Assembly: GCA_905221605.1 (NCBI GenBank)
Contig: CAJNDS010002224.1
Span: 1,139,023 to 1,203,022, forward strand
DNA length: 64,000 nucleotides
Origin: Symbiodinium natans
Taxonomy: Eukaryota; Sar; Dinophyceae; Suessiales; Symbiodiniaceae
Direction of reading: 5' to 3'
Shown: positions 10,001 to 16,669 of the stretch, one piece after another
Layout: each line of letters opens with the position of its first letter
How positions within the stretch are numbered: position 1 is the first letter of the stretch
Notes under the pieces: model-generated
Databases searched by the model: none
Seen by the model: only the letters and a program-made list of their open reading frames with translations
What the model was told of the DNA's origin: nothing
Translations under genes and position numbers: made by a program

Positions 10001-13000
10001 GACGGGACCATTTGCCATACAGGAAGGATTGCCGGGAGTGCATCCAAAGGGCGACGGGCAAGCCACATAGGAGAGTCGCTCATCCTTCAGCGTATGTCCT
10101 GAGCATTGACACTGCTGGTCCGTTTAGGGCGACGGGCACTGATGGAGCGCGCTACCTGCTAGTCGGGTGTTTCCGCTTTCCTAAGATCCCAGAAACAGGG
10201 GACCCTGAGCAGTCTGGTGTGCAGCCTGGGGACGTGGACAAACCGGATGACGAGGGTGATTGGTTGCCTGGGATGGAGGGCGAGGATGTCGTATCAGAGG
10301 TTCCTGCTACTGAAGGTGCGCCTGTAGGGGTCTCGGAGGAGCTTGGCCCTGATCCTGCTGCTATTCGTGAGGAAGATGATCCGAAACAGGAGGAGATCAA
10401 GGCCCTGGAGCGTATGTCTGAGCCCTTCGAGTTCGAGTCTGCCTATCTTTGTCGACCCTTGAAGACCAGGAAGAAGGCGGAAACACTCAAGGCCTTGCAG
10501 GAGATGTACCTGTCTCTAAGACAACGGGGCCTGCCAGTCTTACGAGTACATTGCGACCGAGCAAGGGAGTTCATGAACGAGGGTATGGACATGTGGGCAG
10601 CGGCGAGGGACATCATAGTCACGAAGACTCAAGGCGATGATCCGTCACAAAATGGGGCGGCGGAGCGGGCTGTTGGTTTCATCAAGGGCCGGGTGCGAAC
10701 TTTGCTTGGACAGGCCAAAGCCTACAGCAAGCTTGGAGATGCCGTAGTGAGATCGTGGTGGTCAAGGGCGGCATCAACGATTTGCCAACAACACGCTGCT
10801 CAGGCCTTTGGAAGGGGCAATCCTAGCGTCGCTCCTTTCGGATCACAGGTGTTCATCAAGAGGAAGAGGTATGGCCAAGGGGGCACTGACTTCGAGGACA
10901 AGTGGATCCAGGGGTCTTATTTGGGGCCTGTTGAGACAGTCTCCCATGGTCATGTTGTTCGCACCGTGCAGGGCAATGTTTGGTACACAACAAATGTCCG
11001 TCGCCTACCCGAACTACCTCCGTACGAAGATGAAGGTGATGACTGGCATCCTGAACGACGCGTGGTTGGAAAAACACCGCCTGTGGTGCGAGTCTTTAGG
11101 GCCGACGAGGGTGGCGAGGATGGCAACGTCTTTTGCATGAGCAGATTGGTGGAACCAGTGTCGACAACTACTGACGCTGTTCCGGATAATGAAACCACTG
11201 AAGGTTGGATGGAGTCCGCTGGAGGTGAAGACGCTGGTGACGATATGGATGAGTCCCAGTGGTTGGTGGAGGACCAAGAGGGTGAGATGGATGGCCGCTA
11301 TTGGTCTCGCTGTGTGCTAGATGAGGAACACAACTTACGACGATGTGTGCCGGAGGACTATCAAGAACTGTTTGAGGGTGTGAACCAGGCGACGTTGGAA
11401 GCTGAAAGGGCTTTGGAGCAAAGGGAGTCGCAGAAGGTTTACAAGACCTACTCGGTTGGGGATTGGTTCCGGCTATGTCGCTTTGTGGAGGATGATGACG
11501 GGAAACATGGTGTCGAGCCTGTCTTGGAGAACCTTGAAGGTCCTCTTCAGGTCGTATACACTGTACAGCTTGACGAGGTGAAGCAATTCCTTCCGCGGTG
11601 GAAGGAGGCCATTGGAAAGGAGATGAAGGCTCTGCTGGATGCGGGAGCCTTGGTTCCCCTCACGGAGGAGGAGCATCGTCGTCTTGAGAGGGCGGGAGTG
11701 TTATCTATACTTCCGGCTAAAGGAGTCTTCACGGCAAAACCTCCAGACAATCCTGAGCTGCTTGATGATCCTGGAAGAGAGTTGGTGAAGGGGTCGCCTT
11801 CATTCTTCAAAAGAAAGGCTCGTCTTGTCATATGTGGCAACTTCGAGGGAAGGAGTCAGAAGGAAGACAGCTATGCAGGGGGATGTCAAGGGGAGTCCTT
11901 GAGGGCGATGATTGTTCATGCCGCACACAAACGAGGTGGATCACGTCCTTGGAAGGCAGCAGGAACAGACATCAGGAATGCCTTCATCTTGGCCCCGATG
12001 GACGATGGCGAGGTGGTGCATTGCCTTTACCCTCCCAAGGTGTTCCAGGCGGCGGAAATACCGTTTGCGAAGTGCTTATTTCGGGTGGACCGAGCTCTTT
12101 ATGGCTTTAGGCGCTCTCCGAAGCTGTGGAGTACCTTCCGGGACAACAGACTGAGGCGAGCTCGATTCAAGGTGGGAGAGCTGGATGCCTTCCTCAGACA
12201 GCACAGGGCGGATGAGAATGTTTGGAGTGTGGTGGTCATGACGCCTGGCCCAGATGGAACGATGCAGGAAGAAGTTCGGGCATTCGTCAACGTTTATGTT
12301 GACGACATCTTGTATCTGGGTGAGGAGGAGGTCGTTGCGGCTACTCATGGGTGGATCACACAAGAATGGAAGGCCTCGGATTTGACATGGGCATCCATGG
12401 AACAGCCAGTTCGTTTCCTGGGGCTAGAGATCTACGAGACGCTCAACGGCTTCAAGATCGGGCAGACTGGCTACATATCTGAGGTACTTCGACACTATGA
12501 TGTTCAGGGGCATGGTCACGGGACGCCATGTCCTCAGTCATGGCTGCTGGGGGAGGTGAACTTTGATGAGAAGCAGTACGACGAGCAGACCTTGAGGCGT
12601 GCTCAGAAAATCACTGGCGAACTTCTCTGGCTTTCAACAAAGGGCCGGCCAGACTTGATACACACAGTTGCCACCATGAGCAGTCTGTGCGTGAGGGACC
12701 CTGAGACTGTGGAGCGCATCGGCATGAGAACCTTGGGCTACTTGAAGGCGACGGCCGATTGGTTCTTGTTCTACGAGCCGACAACCCACAACCATGATGT
12801 GGAGGGTTACAGTGATGCCAGCTTCGCCCCCCAAGGGGGGCGGAGCATCGGTTGCTCGCTGGCTTGCTATCTGGGGTGCCCCATATCTTGGCGATGTGGG
12901 AGACAACCACTGGTTTCTCTGTCTGTTGCCGAGGCAGAGCTCATAGAGGCTGTCAATGCCATCCAGATGGTCTATGGACTCTCATCTTTTACCTCCGAAA

Positions 13001-13653
13001 TCAGGCCGGACCCTCCTCGCCTGGGACTTTACGTCGACAATCAGGCTGCTGTAGGACTGTGTTCCGAGGCAGCTGGAACTTGGAAAACTCGTCACCTACG
13101 AGTTCGTGCCTTTCATCTTCGTGAGGCGGTGCGTCTCAAGGAGATTACCCTTCGACATATCCCTGGTGTTTCTCAATTAGGAGACTTAGGTACAAAGGCC
13201 TTCTCGAAGCCAAGACTCCTGGAGCTTTGCCGTATGTGGGGATTGGGAACAACTTCGCCAAGAGAGCAGCAGCCGGGACCAGCAACAGGCAGCACTGCAG
13301 CAACGGCACACACTACAACACCGGGGGTGGCTGGGGTGATAGCTAGATTGGTGTTGCTTTTGGGTTGGTTGGTTCAGGGTACTCGTGGAGCCTCGACAAA
13401 GCGAAGTTCGAATGTTCCTGCTGAGGATGTTGGAGGGATACAAATCAGTGTTGCTTGGGAGTTTTATGCGCTGGTTTTTGTCAGCTTGGTGGCTGCGATT
13501 GGTGCATGGGAGGCGATCAAGTGGCTGTTCGAGTGCTACGCTCTGAAGAGTCTCGGAGGCAAGGAATGCTCGGCGGCTACGGCGACTGCAACAGGCTGTG
13601 CAGCAGGAGCTGGGTTCGTATGGTTTGGGACAGAATGGCCCTATGACACCTGA
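4018..13653 (+). CDS. gag-pol: Ty1/copia gag-pol polyprotein
   Basis: Uninterrupted 3211-residue frame. The first ATG lies inside the LTR; ATG at 4069, just inside the primer site, is the alternative start. Domains by residue: low-complexity N-terminus; 19-residue tandem repeats (about 332-556); gag core from about 713; CCCH finger (C-x8-C-x5-C-x3-H, about 1020-1040); CCHC knuckle CLLCGSTKHRARDC (about 1050-1064); aspartic protease motif DSGA (about 1226); integrase H-H-C-C (about 1991-2006) and catalytic D (about 2030), D (about 2179), E (36 residues later); reverse transcriptase with TDIRNAF (about 2650) and YVDD (about 2760); RNase H with SDASF, AEAEL and YVDNQ (about 2932-3010); then two hydrophobic segments (about 3104-3122 and 3145-3170). 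Such polyproteins make virus-like particles, copy the RNA and insert the cDNA. All catalytic motifs are present, so it looks functional. Confidence 0.95.
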   Translation: MAAPAPSAPGPHEDQGVMSPTGARRAIDSRLEGETAGPRYDRHPAGNAMPNGVLSADVVRREDMVQASPGAASLESAPWPPAMTSRTEDVGPPGTFSCDSGLRQETSSVSAGNVGPTIPHLVARASTDNHPGGSQGGTALPVPSWMSRLGDYLRQASGQVETLTTTLTRQRVLGSSGGLVVQQHEQLQQQHTTSHPSTPQHATYPAAAATMSGGFSPTGQQSGDPPLFPSSARRIMEGWARQAPLLHGPRSVGTDDASSASIPVELVQEEVRRQVEAALAGQKGRLERLQEENERLREMAFGGGGDVKGQGRGGALWNEAQRQMREQSELPEDRGVPHGDRAYSASQVLHEDRGVPHGDRAYSASQVLHEDRGVPHGDRASFATQVLHEDRGVPHGDRASFATQVLHEDRGVPHGDRASFATQVLHEDRGVPHGDRASFATQVLHEDRGVPHGDRASFATHALREDRGVPHGDRASSASHALREDRGVPHGDRAYPASHALREDRGVPHGDRASFAHAPREDRGVPHGDRAYPASHALPEDRGVPHGDRVFAATSVTSGVRGALREGRQPVPSMSRAHDGPRAQRGEAGARSRSAEGHGELGNRPRNVYARGYGAKRSASASPSPSGGRGVVGERLSGGDVCGVPPFDRAFRARLEPELGIRGDYEPLKRPEGVATLGAPCEAPPGLSPPVAPGSEQQPGDVAPAAPSSPSPMDIVLTGIGQLQQMLLKKGDGLDVDKASPNFPMLPDYTPESGAIDFQDWLYLVEQQVSAMAASAGEWWKQVMGSALEAYQEYQALSPIKQIGVKARLSEELQDGKYQKLAKKVAALLLAALPTGVRDELVAYRVQGTHQILFRLMAVYQPGGAQDRAQLLKQLEVSESPGTATDAVVALRRWYRLYQRALDLGVSLPDESVQVKSLGVLTKKVAETNQDFRFKVSLAKAELQIDTRPTSENVLKYFQHLLAECEQLGATGRKATPSQASEAPGPKLKGMQQQPSDAGNTTQRPKAKASPPPTNPTKPCSWFTTDDGCRNGKNCSFRHSWEGLQRAERCLLCGSTKHRARDCPTKKVSPTDKPAPKPRLAKQQAAAATPTTGAASSEGPSLSSGPSVPAGDATREQPSSLTPSTSNKIDTEQVAAMLSETNKMLKALTSTQAQGSGTGSASSAPSDPLGVIQRQLEDLRRLRMLVVLPERVGNEDFRVKMDVYERLLQTEPEAVEKDSEEKMALLDSGASHAFRVAVDDREVEQGKLVKVALANDDHVVLSQNAGGTLLSSPSTNPSGGGTILPMGQLVQLLGCTVRWSPTRLEVRHPIHGKLRVKVNHFCPELTEVSALQLIKELEEKRVGEFTKTLEDMERQLKEIELSGCGDRGWEQHLMDLVETGARTSFCGFIQKVPYLQGVTPEAFATIPEEFPVTNKEGWRLLKGMPWSRRKRRSMFLSNNWLVHLFSGDKRKKGLASSSEWKASLHRDDVLVEVDLNLSSHFDMLKKDGIFKLLLWGAARGKIKALFGGPPRRTFPFTGNETMLSSQHVREVQLVARAMILWSVASEGRRILWREGSLETPGPGVGWLLEHPRVESGKVPGLEQGDNKESDLEEQERLAKEWFDLGKFSHRECRMLLEEMNFKKNLRASSRGEQEGSVVLGAYAHGGNRGVTTEALQRPWLTKYLNMFMRWNVETQLHEDCSWSALLVMETNEVPRHRDVRNARDSNNYLIGLGDDDPGREVSSGLWLEGDLDGQNGLGDDDPGREVSSGLWLEGDLDGQKFGGGGRCVERSCPFSGFEQLKGCLVEISGRMTRFNPKQHHAYVGKDQTQKELLVAAYTPLGLDKLPDEKVGKLRCLGFPIRSTLEWDEGPALHGRDQVREAQEELESEDEEEANGRVPCYDLFGTTMWKTFARMYTMDEVKCDLENLGPTTLGTNLNLWSLEGEDGHGLKAGTRTSRWPTGMISSVCDALCAWPGFATREHALTSMVRRLGRRDGEEGEGKLAKFSLEEWRIHLRRDHLPYRKDCRECIQRATGKPHRRVAHPSAYVLSIDTAGPFRATGTDGARYLLVGCFRFPKIPETGDPEQSGVQPGDVDKPDDEGDWLPGMEGEDVVSEVPATEGAPVGVSEELGPDPAAIREEDDPKQEEIKALERMSEPFEFESAYLCRPLKTRKKAETLKALQEMYLSLRQRGLPVLRVHCDRAREFMNEGMDMWAAARDIIVTKTQGDDPSQNGAAERAVGFIKGRVRTLLGQAKAYSKLGDAVVRSWWSRAASTICQQHAAQAFGRGNPSVAPFGSQVFIKRKRYGQGGTDFEDKWIQGSYLGPVETVSHGHVVRTVQGNVWYTTNVRRLPELPPYEDEGDDWHPERRVVGKTPPVVRVFRADEGGEDGNVFCMSRLVEPVSTTTDAVPDNETTEGWMESAGGEDAGDDMDESQWLVEDQEGEMDGRYWSRCVLDEEHNLRRCVPEDYQELFEGVNQATLEAERALEQRESQKVYKTYSVGDWFRLCRFVEDDDGKHGVEPVLENLEGPLQVVYTVQLDEVKQFLPRWKEAIGKEMKALLDAGALVPLTEEEHRRLERAGVLSILPAKGVFTAKPPDNPELLDDPGRELVKGSPSFFKRKARLVICGNFEGRSQKEDSYAGGCQGESLRAMIVHAAHKRGGSRPWKAAGTDIRNAFILAPMDDGEVVHCLYPPKVFQAAEIPFAKCLFRVDRALYGFRRSPKLWSTFRDNRLRRARFKVGELDAFLRQHRADENVWSVVVMTPGPDGTMQEEVRAFVNVYVDDILYLGEEEVVAATHGWITQEWKASDLTWASMEQPVRFLGLEIYETLNGFKIGQTGYISEVLRHYDVQGHGHGTPCPQSWLLGEVNFDEKQYDEQTLRRAQKITGELLWLSTKGRPDLIHTVATMSSLCVRDPETVERIGMRTLGYLKATADWFLFYEPTTHNHDVEGYSDASFAPQGGRSIGCSLACYLGCPISWRCGRQPLVSLSVAEAELIEAVNAIQMVYGLSSFTSEIRPDPPRLGLYVDNQAAVGLCSEAAGTWKTRHLRVRAFHLREAVRLKEITLRHIPGVSQLGDLGTKAFSKPRLLELCRMWGLGTTSPREQQPGPATGSTAATAHTTTPGVAGVIARLVLLLGWLVQGTRGASTKRSSNVPAEDVGGIQISVAWEFYALVFVSLVAAIGAWEAIKWLFECYALKSLGGKECSAATATATGCAAGAGFVWFGTEWPYDT
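4065..4082 (+). promoter_or_regulatory. Primer-binding site, half-tRNA-Met type
   Basis: GGTTATGAGCCCAACTGG follows the LTR without a gap. Its first 12 bases are complementary to GGGCTCATAACC, the anticodon stem-loop of eukaryotic initiator tRNA-Met, not to a tRNA 3' CCA end. Drosophila copia is primed in the same way by a tRNA-iMet fragment cut in the anticodon loop. The match of position and sequence is strong; the dinoflagellate tRNA itself is not in the window. Confidence 0.7.
5011..5684 (+). repeat. Twelve 57-bp tandem repeats in gag
   Basis: Each unit starts GAGGATCGTGGTGTACC and encodes EDRGVPHGDR plus nine variable residues (one unit is 54 bp). Units 3-6 are almost identical, so recent copying is likely. 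Because 57 is divisible by three, the other frames stay open too, which creates long false ORFs on both strands. The repeat encodes a charged, probably disordered linker. Confidence 0.95.
9148..9297 (+). repeat. 75-bp in-frame tandem duplication
   Basis: Two copies (9148-9222, 9223-9297) each encode 25 residues beginning GLGDDDPGREVSSG, in the segment between protease and integrase. Identity is essentially complete apart from the last codon, so the duplication is recent and leaves the frame intact. Confidence 0.95.
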
Positions 13654-13972
13654 GCTAGCTCCAAGGCACAGCCCTGCATCCGCTCCAGAAGGGCGCGGTC
13701 CGGTTCCCTCGCTGGATAGGTCGGCCTCTTCTTGGGAAGAACCGCCACCTCCTGTACGTCAGACGCGGCGAAGGACACGAGATGCCAACACTCAGACCCC
13801 TCGTGAAGCTTATGTGAAGTTTCGGGGCCCCTTCTTTGCATCTCAGCGGGGAGATCACGTCCACCTTTACGGAGATTGTCAAGGCCTGAAGAGCGCCTAC
13901 ACGAACATCGATGCAAAGGGCATGTGTGCCTACTGCGACGGTCGAAAATCTCTGTATGAGCTGGTGGGCTGA
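13598..13972 (+). CDS. Small second ORF of the copia element
   Basis: A 124-codon frame that overlaps the last 56 bp of gag-pol in the +1 frame and stops 29 bp before the 3' LTR. The N-terminal half is Pro/Arg-rich. The C-terminal part has a His/Cys pattern (HVHLYGDCQGLKSA, then CAYC 20-odd residues on) that could bind zinc. No family was recognised. It could be made by frameshifting from gag-pol, by re-initiation, or could be a decayed extension of the polyprotein. Its regular composition and clean position between pol and the polypurine tract favour a real product. Confidence 0.55.
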   Translation: MQQELGSYGLGQNGPMTPELAPRHSPASAPEGRGPVPSLDRSASSWEEPPPPVRQTRRRTRDANTQTPREAYVKFRGPFFASQRGDHVHLYGDCQGLKSAYTNIDAKGMCAYCDGRKSLYELVG

Positions 13973-13992
13973 ATCTGTGCTGAGAACAGCCC

Positions 13993-14001
13993 AAGGAGGA
14001 G
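13993..14001 (+). promoter_or_regulatory. Polypurine tract of the copia element
   Basis: AAGGAGGAG directly precedes TGTTGGG of the 3' LTR, the normal place of the plus-strand primer. Confidence 0.85.
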
Positions 14002-14447
14002 TGTTGGGATAAGGGAAGCCTCTGAGAAGGCTGAAGTGGAGAAGGGCACCATGCCTTTGTGTGCAGGATGTTCTGCATATGTAAGCATTGCTACAGCACA
14101 GGTGTGCAGGACGTTCAGCATATGTAAGCATTGCTTCGGCACAGGCGAGAGCAGAGCTCCGCATATGTAAGCATTGCGACTGGATTTTGGCTCAAGCATG
14201 AAAAAGTGCTTGCCTGGATTGGGGTGTGAGGGTTTTGGGGGGTGTTTCCCGGGTGGTTCCTCTAGCTTAGGCTGGTCTAGCCTCTTCCGGACCCCCCCTA
14301 GCCCGGTGGTCCCCGTCCAGGGTTTTTTCCGTCTTGAGGGTTTGGTTGAAGCTGGGGCTTTCTGGGTGTAGTCCTGGTTTCCCTTAGATCCCTCTTTTCG
14401 ATGGCCGCTCCTGCGCCCTCCGCCCCTGGTCCTCACGAGGACCAAGG
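14002..14447 (+). repeat. 3' LTR of the copia element
   Basis: 446 bp, same ends as 3619-4064; one base difference noticed (14210). It contains the three 17-mers (14075, 14118 and 14161 starts) and the spliced-leader relic at 14184-14196. Confidence 0.95.
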
Positions 14448-14610
14448 GTATTATAAGCCCCCTAAGTCCCCTAACTAGTCCCCTAAGTAGGTTCTAAGTA
14501 GACTTCTACTTTGGGGTTATAAGTAACCATGACCCTCCAGGCAGAGACCCTGGGCAGTTAAGGTCGGGTTGAGGGGGGCTCAGGTTTTCGGAGTTGGGGA
14601 CTCTAGGGTT

Positions 14611-14732
14611 CTTAGGGTAGCTCCATGGGCCCTTAATGTGTGGGCCCTTAATTTGATACAGGGTATATAAGGGGCATATGACGGGTCCTCCTTTTAAGGG
14701 CCCATACTAAGTGACCATGTAACTACCCTAAG
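14611..14732. mobile_element. MITE family C, copy 1
   Basis: Ends CTTAGGGTAG (14611-14620) and CTACCCTAAG (14723-14732) are perfect inverted repeats. Inner arms ATGGGCCCTTAA and TTTTAAGGGCCCAT extend the palindrome. A second copy is at 57360-57473. Confidence 0.65.
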
Positions 14733-14757
14733 AGGGGTGGTTTAGGGCTTACGGTGC

Positions 14758-15165
14758 AAGCCCTAAAGCCTAAACCCTAAACCCTAAACCCTAAACCCTA
14801 AACCCTAAACCCTAAACCCTAAACCCTCAAGATCCCTTGGTGGCACGGAGGGGGCGAAGATGGAAAACGCCTCGTCGCACGTGCGCTCATCGCATCCCTC
14901 AATAATAATGGGAGTGCATGCGGGACCAAGGGACCAAGCCTTGGCTGCTCTTAGCAGGGTAGCTATAAATTTAATTTTTAGCTGCCTTCTTAAGAAGCCC
15001 AATAAACCCAAAAAGGCTAAAGATGTAAAGTTACAGTAAAGCACCACAAAGAAGCTAGCTTAAGGTTTACCTCCCTAAGCCCTAAGCCCGAAACCCTAAA
15101 CCCTAAACCCTAGACCCCTAAACCTCTAAACCCCTAAACCCTAAACCCTAAACCCGAAACCCTGC
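14758..15165 (-). repeat. CCCTAAA arrays flanking an exon-like segment
   Basis: A perfect array at 14770-14828 and a degenerate one at 15070-15165 flank the exon-like stretch at 14835-14945. Confidence 0.8.
14835..14945 (-). CDS. Isolated exon, protein unknown
   Basis: On the minus strand the segment reads openly (KAWSLGPACTPIIIEG, then CDERTCDEAFSIF) between a plausible acceptor near 14945 and a GA-type donor at 14834-14833, directly beyond which the telomere-type array starts. Cysteine content suggests a folded or secreted protein. It may be a further exon of a minus-strand gene, but no partner exon in phase was established. The family was not recognised. Confidence 0.35.
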
Positions 15166-15236
15166 ACGATCCACCCTGAACCTACTAGTACAGAACTCCG
15201 GTACCCTATAACCCCATCTTCTAACATTCCAAAAGA

Positions 15237-15312
15237 CCCACTGGTTCTTAGCGGGGAAGGCCCTAGGTCATCCCTTAAAGGGTATATAGGGCCCACTAAG
15301 TACCAGGAAGTT
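15237..15312. mobile_element. Short inverted-repeat element, MITE-like
   Basis: Arms CCACTGGTTCTTAG and CTAAGTACCAGG, with inner GGCCCTA and TAGGGCCC, form an imperfect palindrome of about 75 bp. No coding capacity. Confidence 0.45.
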
Positions 15313-15690
15313 TTAGGCTTGTAGGGGTTTTTGCTCCCAAAAACTTGCTCAAGATGTGCGACATGCACCGCAAGCGACATAGCCAAATACCCAGGGTTTG
15401 GGCTTTGGGCTTTGGGCTTTGAGCTTTGGGGACGCACAAGTGTGAACAGGTGCGAAATCTGTGCCAAACATTACAACACATTGCAGCGTTCTACGACACT
15501 GCGTGCAAGGTGCGTAACATGAGGAACGATGAAAGAGCGTTCGCAAAAAGCATTGCTGTAAGACATCTGTTCGTACACAAATGCGCGCAAACTTGTCATA
15601 CGTAGCGACAGCACAGTGCAATTTCCCTCACGCCACCCTACACCAACATTTGCTAGAAGTTAGGGGCCTCATCCCTGAACCAACAAGCAC
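15313..15690. other. Unique stretch, no gene supported
   Basis: Several short frames on both strands contradict each other and none has a recognisable protein. A run of TTTGGGC-type units near 15398-15430 is a degenerate telomere-like patch. Nothing further can be supported. Confidence 0.4.
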
Positions 15691-15834
15691 AACATCATAA
15701 ACCCTAAGCCCCAAGCCCTAAACCCTAACCCTATACCCCAAACCCTTAACCCTAAACCCTAAACCAAGGCCATGGCCGACTCGCCAGGCGGCAGGGGTTG
15801 CTGCTGAGCCTCGGGGGCGACGAGGTTGTGGAGT

Positions 15835-16040
15835 TTAGGGTGTAAGGGTTTAGGGGTTTAGGGGTTTAGGGGTTTAGGGGTTTAGGGGTTTAGGGGTTTA
15901 GGGGTTTAGGGGTTTAGGGGTTTAGGGTTTAGGGTTTAGGGTTTAGGGTTTAGGGTTCAGGGTTTAGGATTTAGGGTTTAGGGTTTAGGGCTTAGGGTTT
16001 AGGGTTTAGGGTTTAGGGTTTAGGGTTTAGGGTTAGGGCC
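15835..16040 (+). repeat. Array of TTTAGGGG changing to TTTAGGG
   Basis: About ten eight-base units GGTTTAGG (15845-15925) are followed by about 14 seven-base units. The sharp change of unit length within one array shows local homogenisation. Confidence 0.9.
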
Positions 16041-16429
16041 TTGGGGGTTTAGGGCCTTGGGGGTTGAGAGCTTCGGGACTCAGGTTGGGGTTGAATGGGC
16101 TTGGAGATTTGGGCTTTGGGGGCTCGGGTTTGGGGTTTAGGGGTTCAGGGTTCTAGGTTCAGGGTCTACGTGCCAGGAGAAGGCACGGGAGTGAGAGCCG
16201 ACCGGCTTTTGACGAACATCACTGCCGCGCCAGCGATGAAAGCCGCAAAAGCCAAAACCCTTAAGGACCCTGAACCCTTAAGGACCCTAAACCCGAAAAA
16301 ACCTAAACCCCGAGCCCTCGATACCCAATGTTAACCCCCTTAAACCCTGAACCCCAAACCCTAAACCCTGGAAATCTTGAATCCTATAAACCTAATAAAC
16401 CCTAACGAGCTCACATTGTGAGGGCATGT

Positions 16430-16625
16430 CCCAAAATAGGGGTACTTCTCATACACCCCCAAATACTATACTCCTTCTTATAGGAGCCCCCTCCGAAAAA
16501 ACATAAAGGGTAACATAGGGCCTTAATTATTAGAATAGGATTCGGGGGTTACCATAGTATTCTAATTCTAATGGAACCAGGAGGGAATACTATCAGCCAT
16601 TATTCCGACCCTTCTAATACCCCCC
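16430..16625. other. AT-rich stretch with inverted repeats
   Basis: ATTAGAATA near 16530 and TATTCTAAT near 16557 form a hairpin around a GGGGGTTACC centre, and ATACTAT recurs nearby. It may be a decayed MITE. No gene is seen. Confidence 0.35.
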
Positions 16626-16669
16626 TTTTTTCTCGTAAACCCCCTGCATCTCGGAAGCCACATGGCGGC

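Larger units (their letters stand above)
3619..14447 (+). mobile_element. Complete Ty1/copia LTR retrotransposon
   Basis: All hallmarks are visible. A 5-bp target duplication GTATT lies at 3614-3618 and 14448-14452. Direct 446-bp LTRs occupy 3619-4064 and 14002-14447. A primer-binding site starts at 4065 and a polypurine tract AAGGAGGAG (13993-14001) touches the 3' LTR. One open gag-pol frame follows the order protease, integrase, reverse transcriptase, RNase H, which defines Ty1/copia. The total is 10829 bp, long for the family because gag carries tandem repeats and integrase carries an acidic insert. Comparing the LTRs by eye shows one difference (G at 3827, T at 14210), so the insertion is young and the element may still be active. 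Confidence 0.96.
3553..14534. mobile_element. MITE interrupted by the copia element
   Basis: TACTTATAACCCC at 3562-3574 and its perfect reverse complement GGGGTTATAAGTA at 14513-14525 lie outside the copia LTRs. Between each arm and the LTR runs the same TATAAGCCCCCTAAGTCCCCTAA-type sequence. Removing the copia element leaves a short inverted-repeat element, so the retrotransposon sits inside a MITE. A partly similar left arm (CTACTTGGAGGTTCA) recurs near 20588. Confidence 0.55.
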
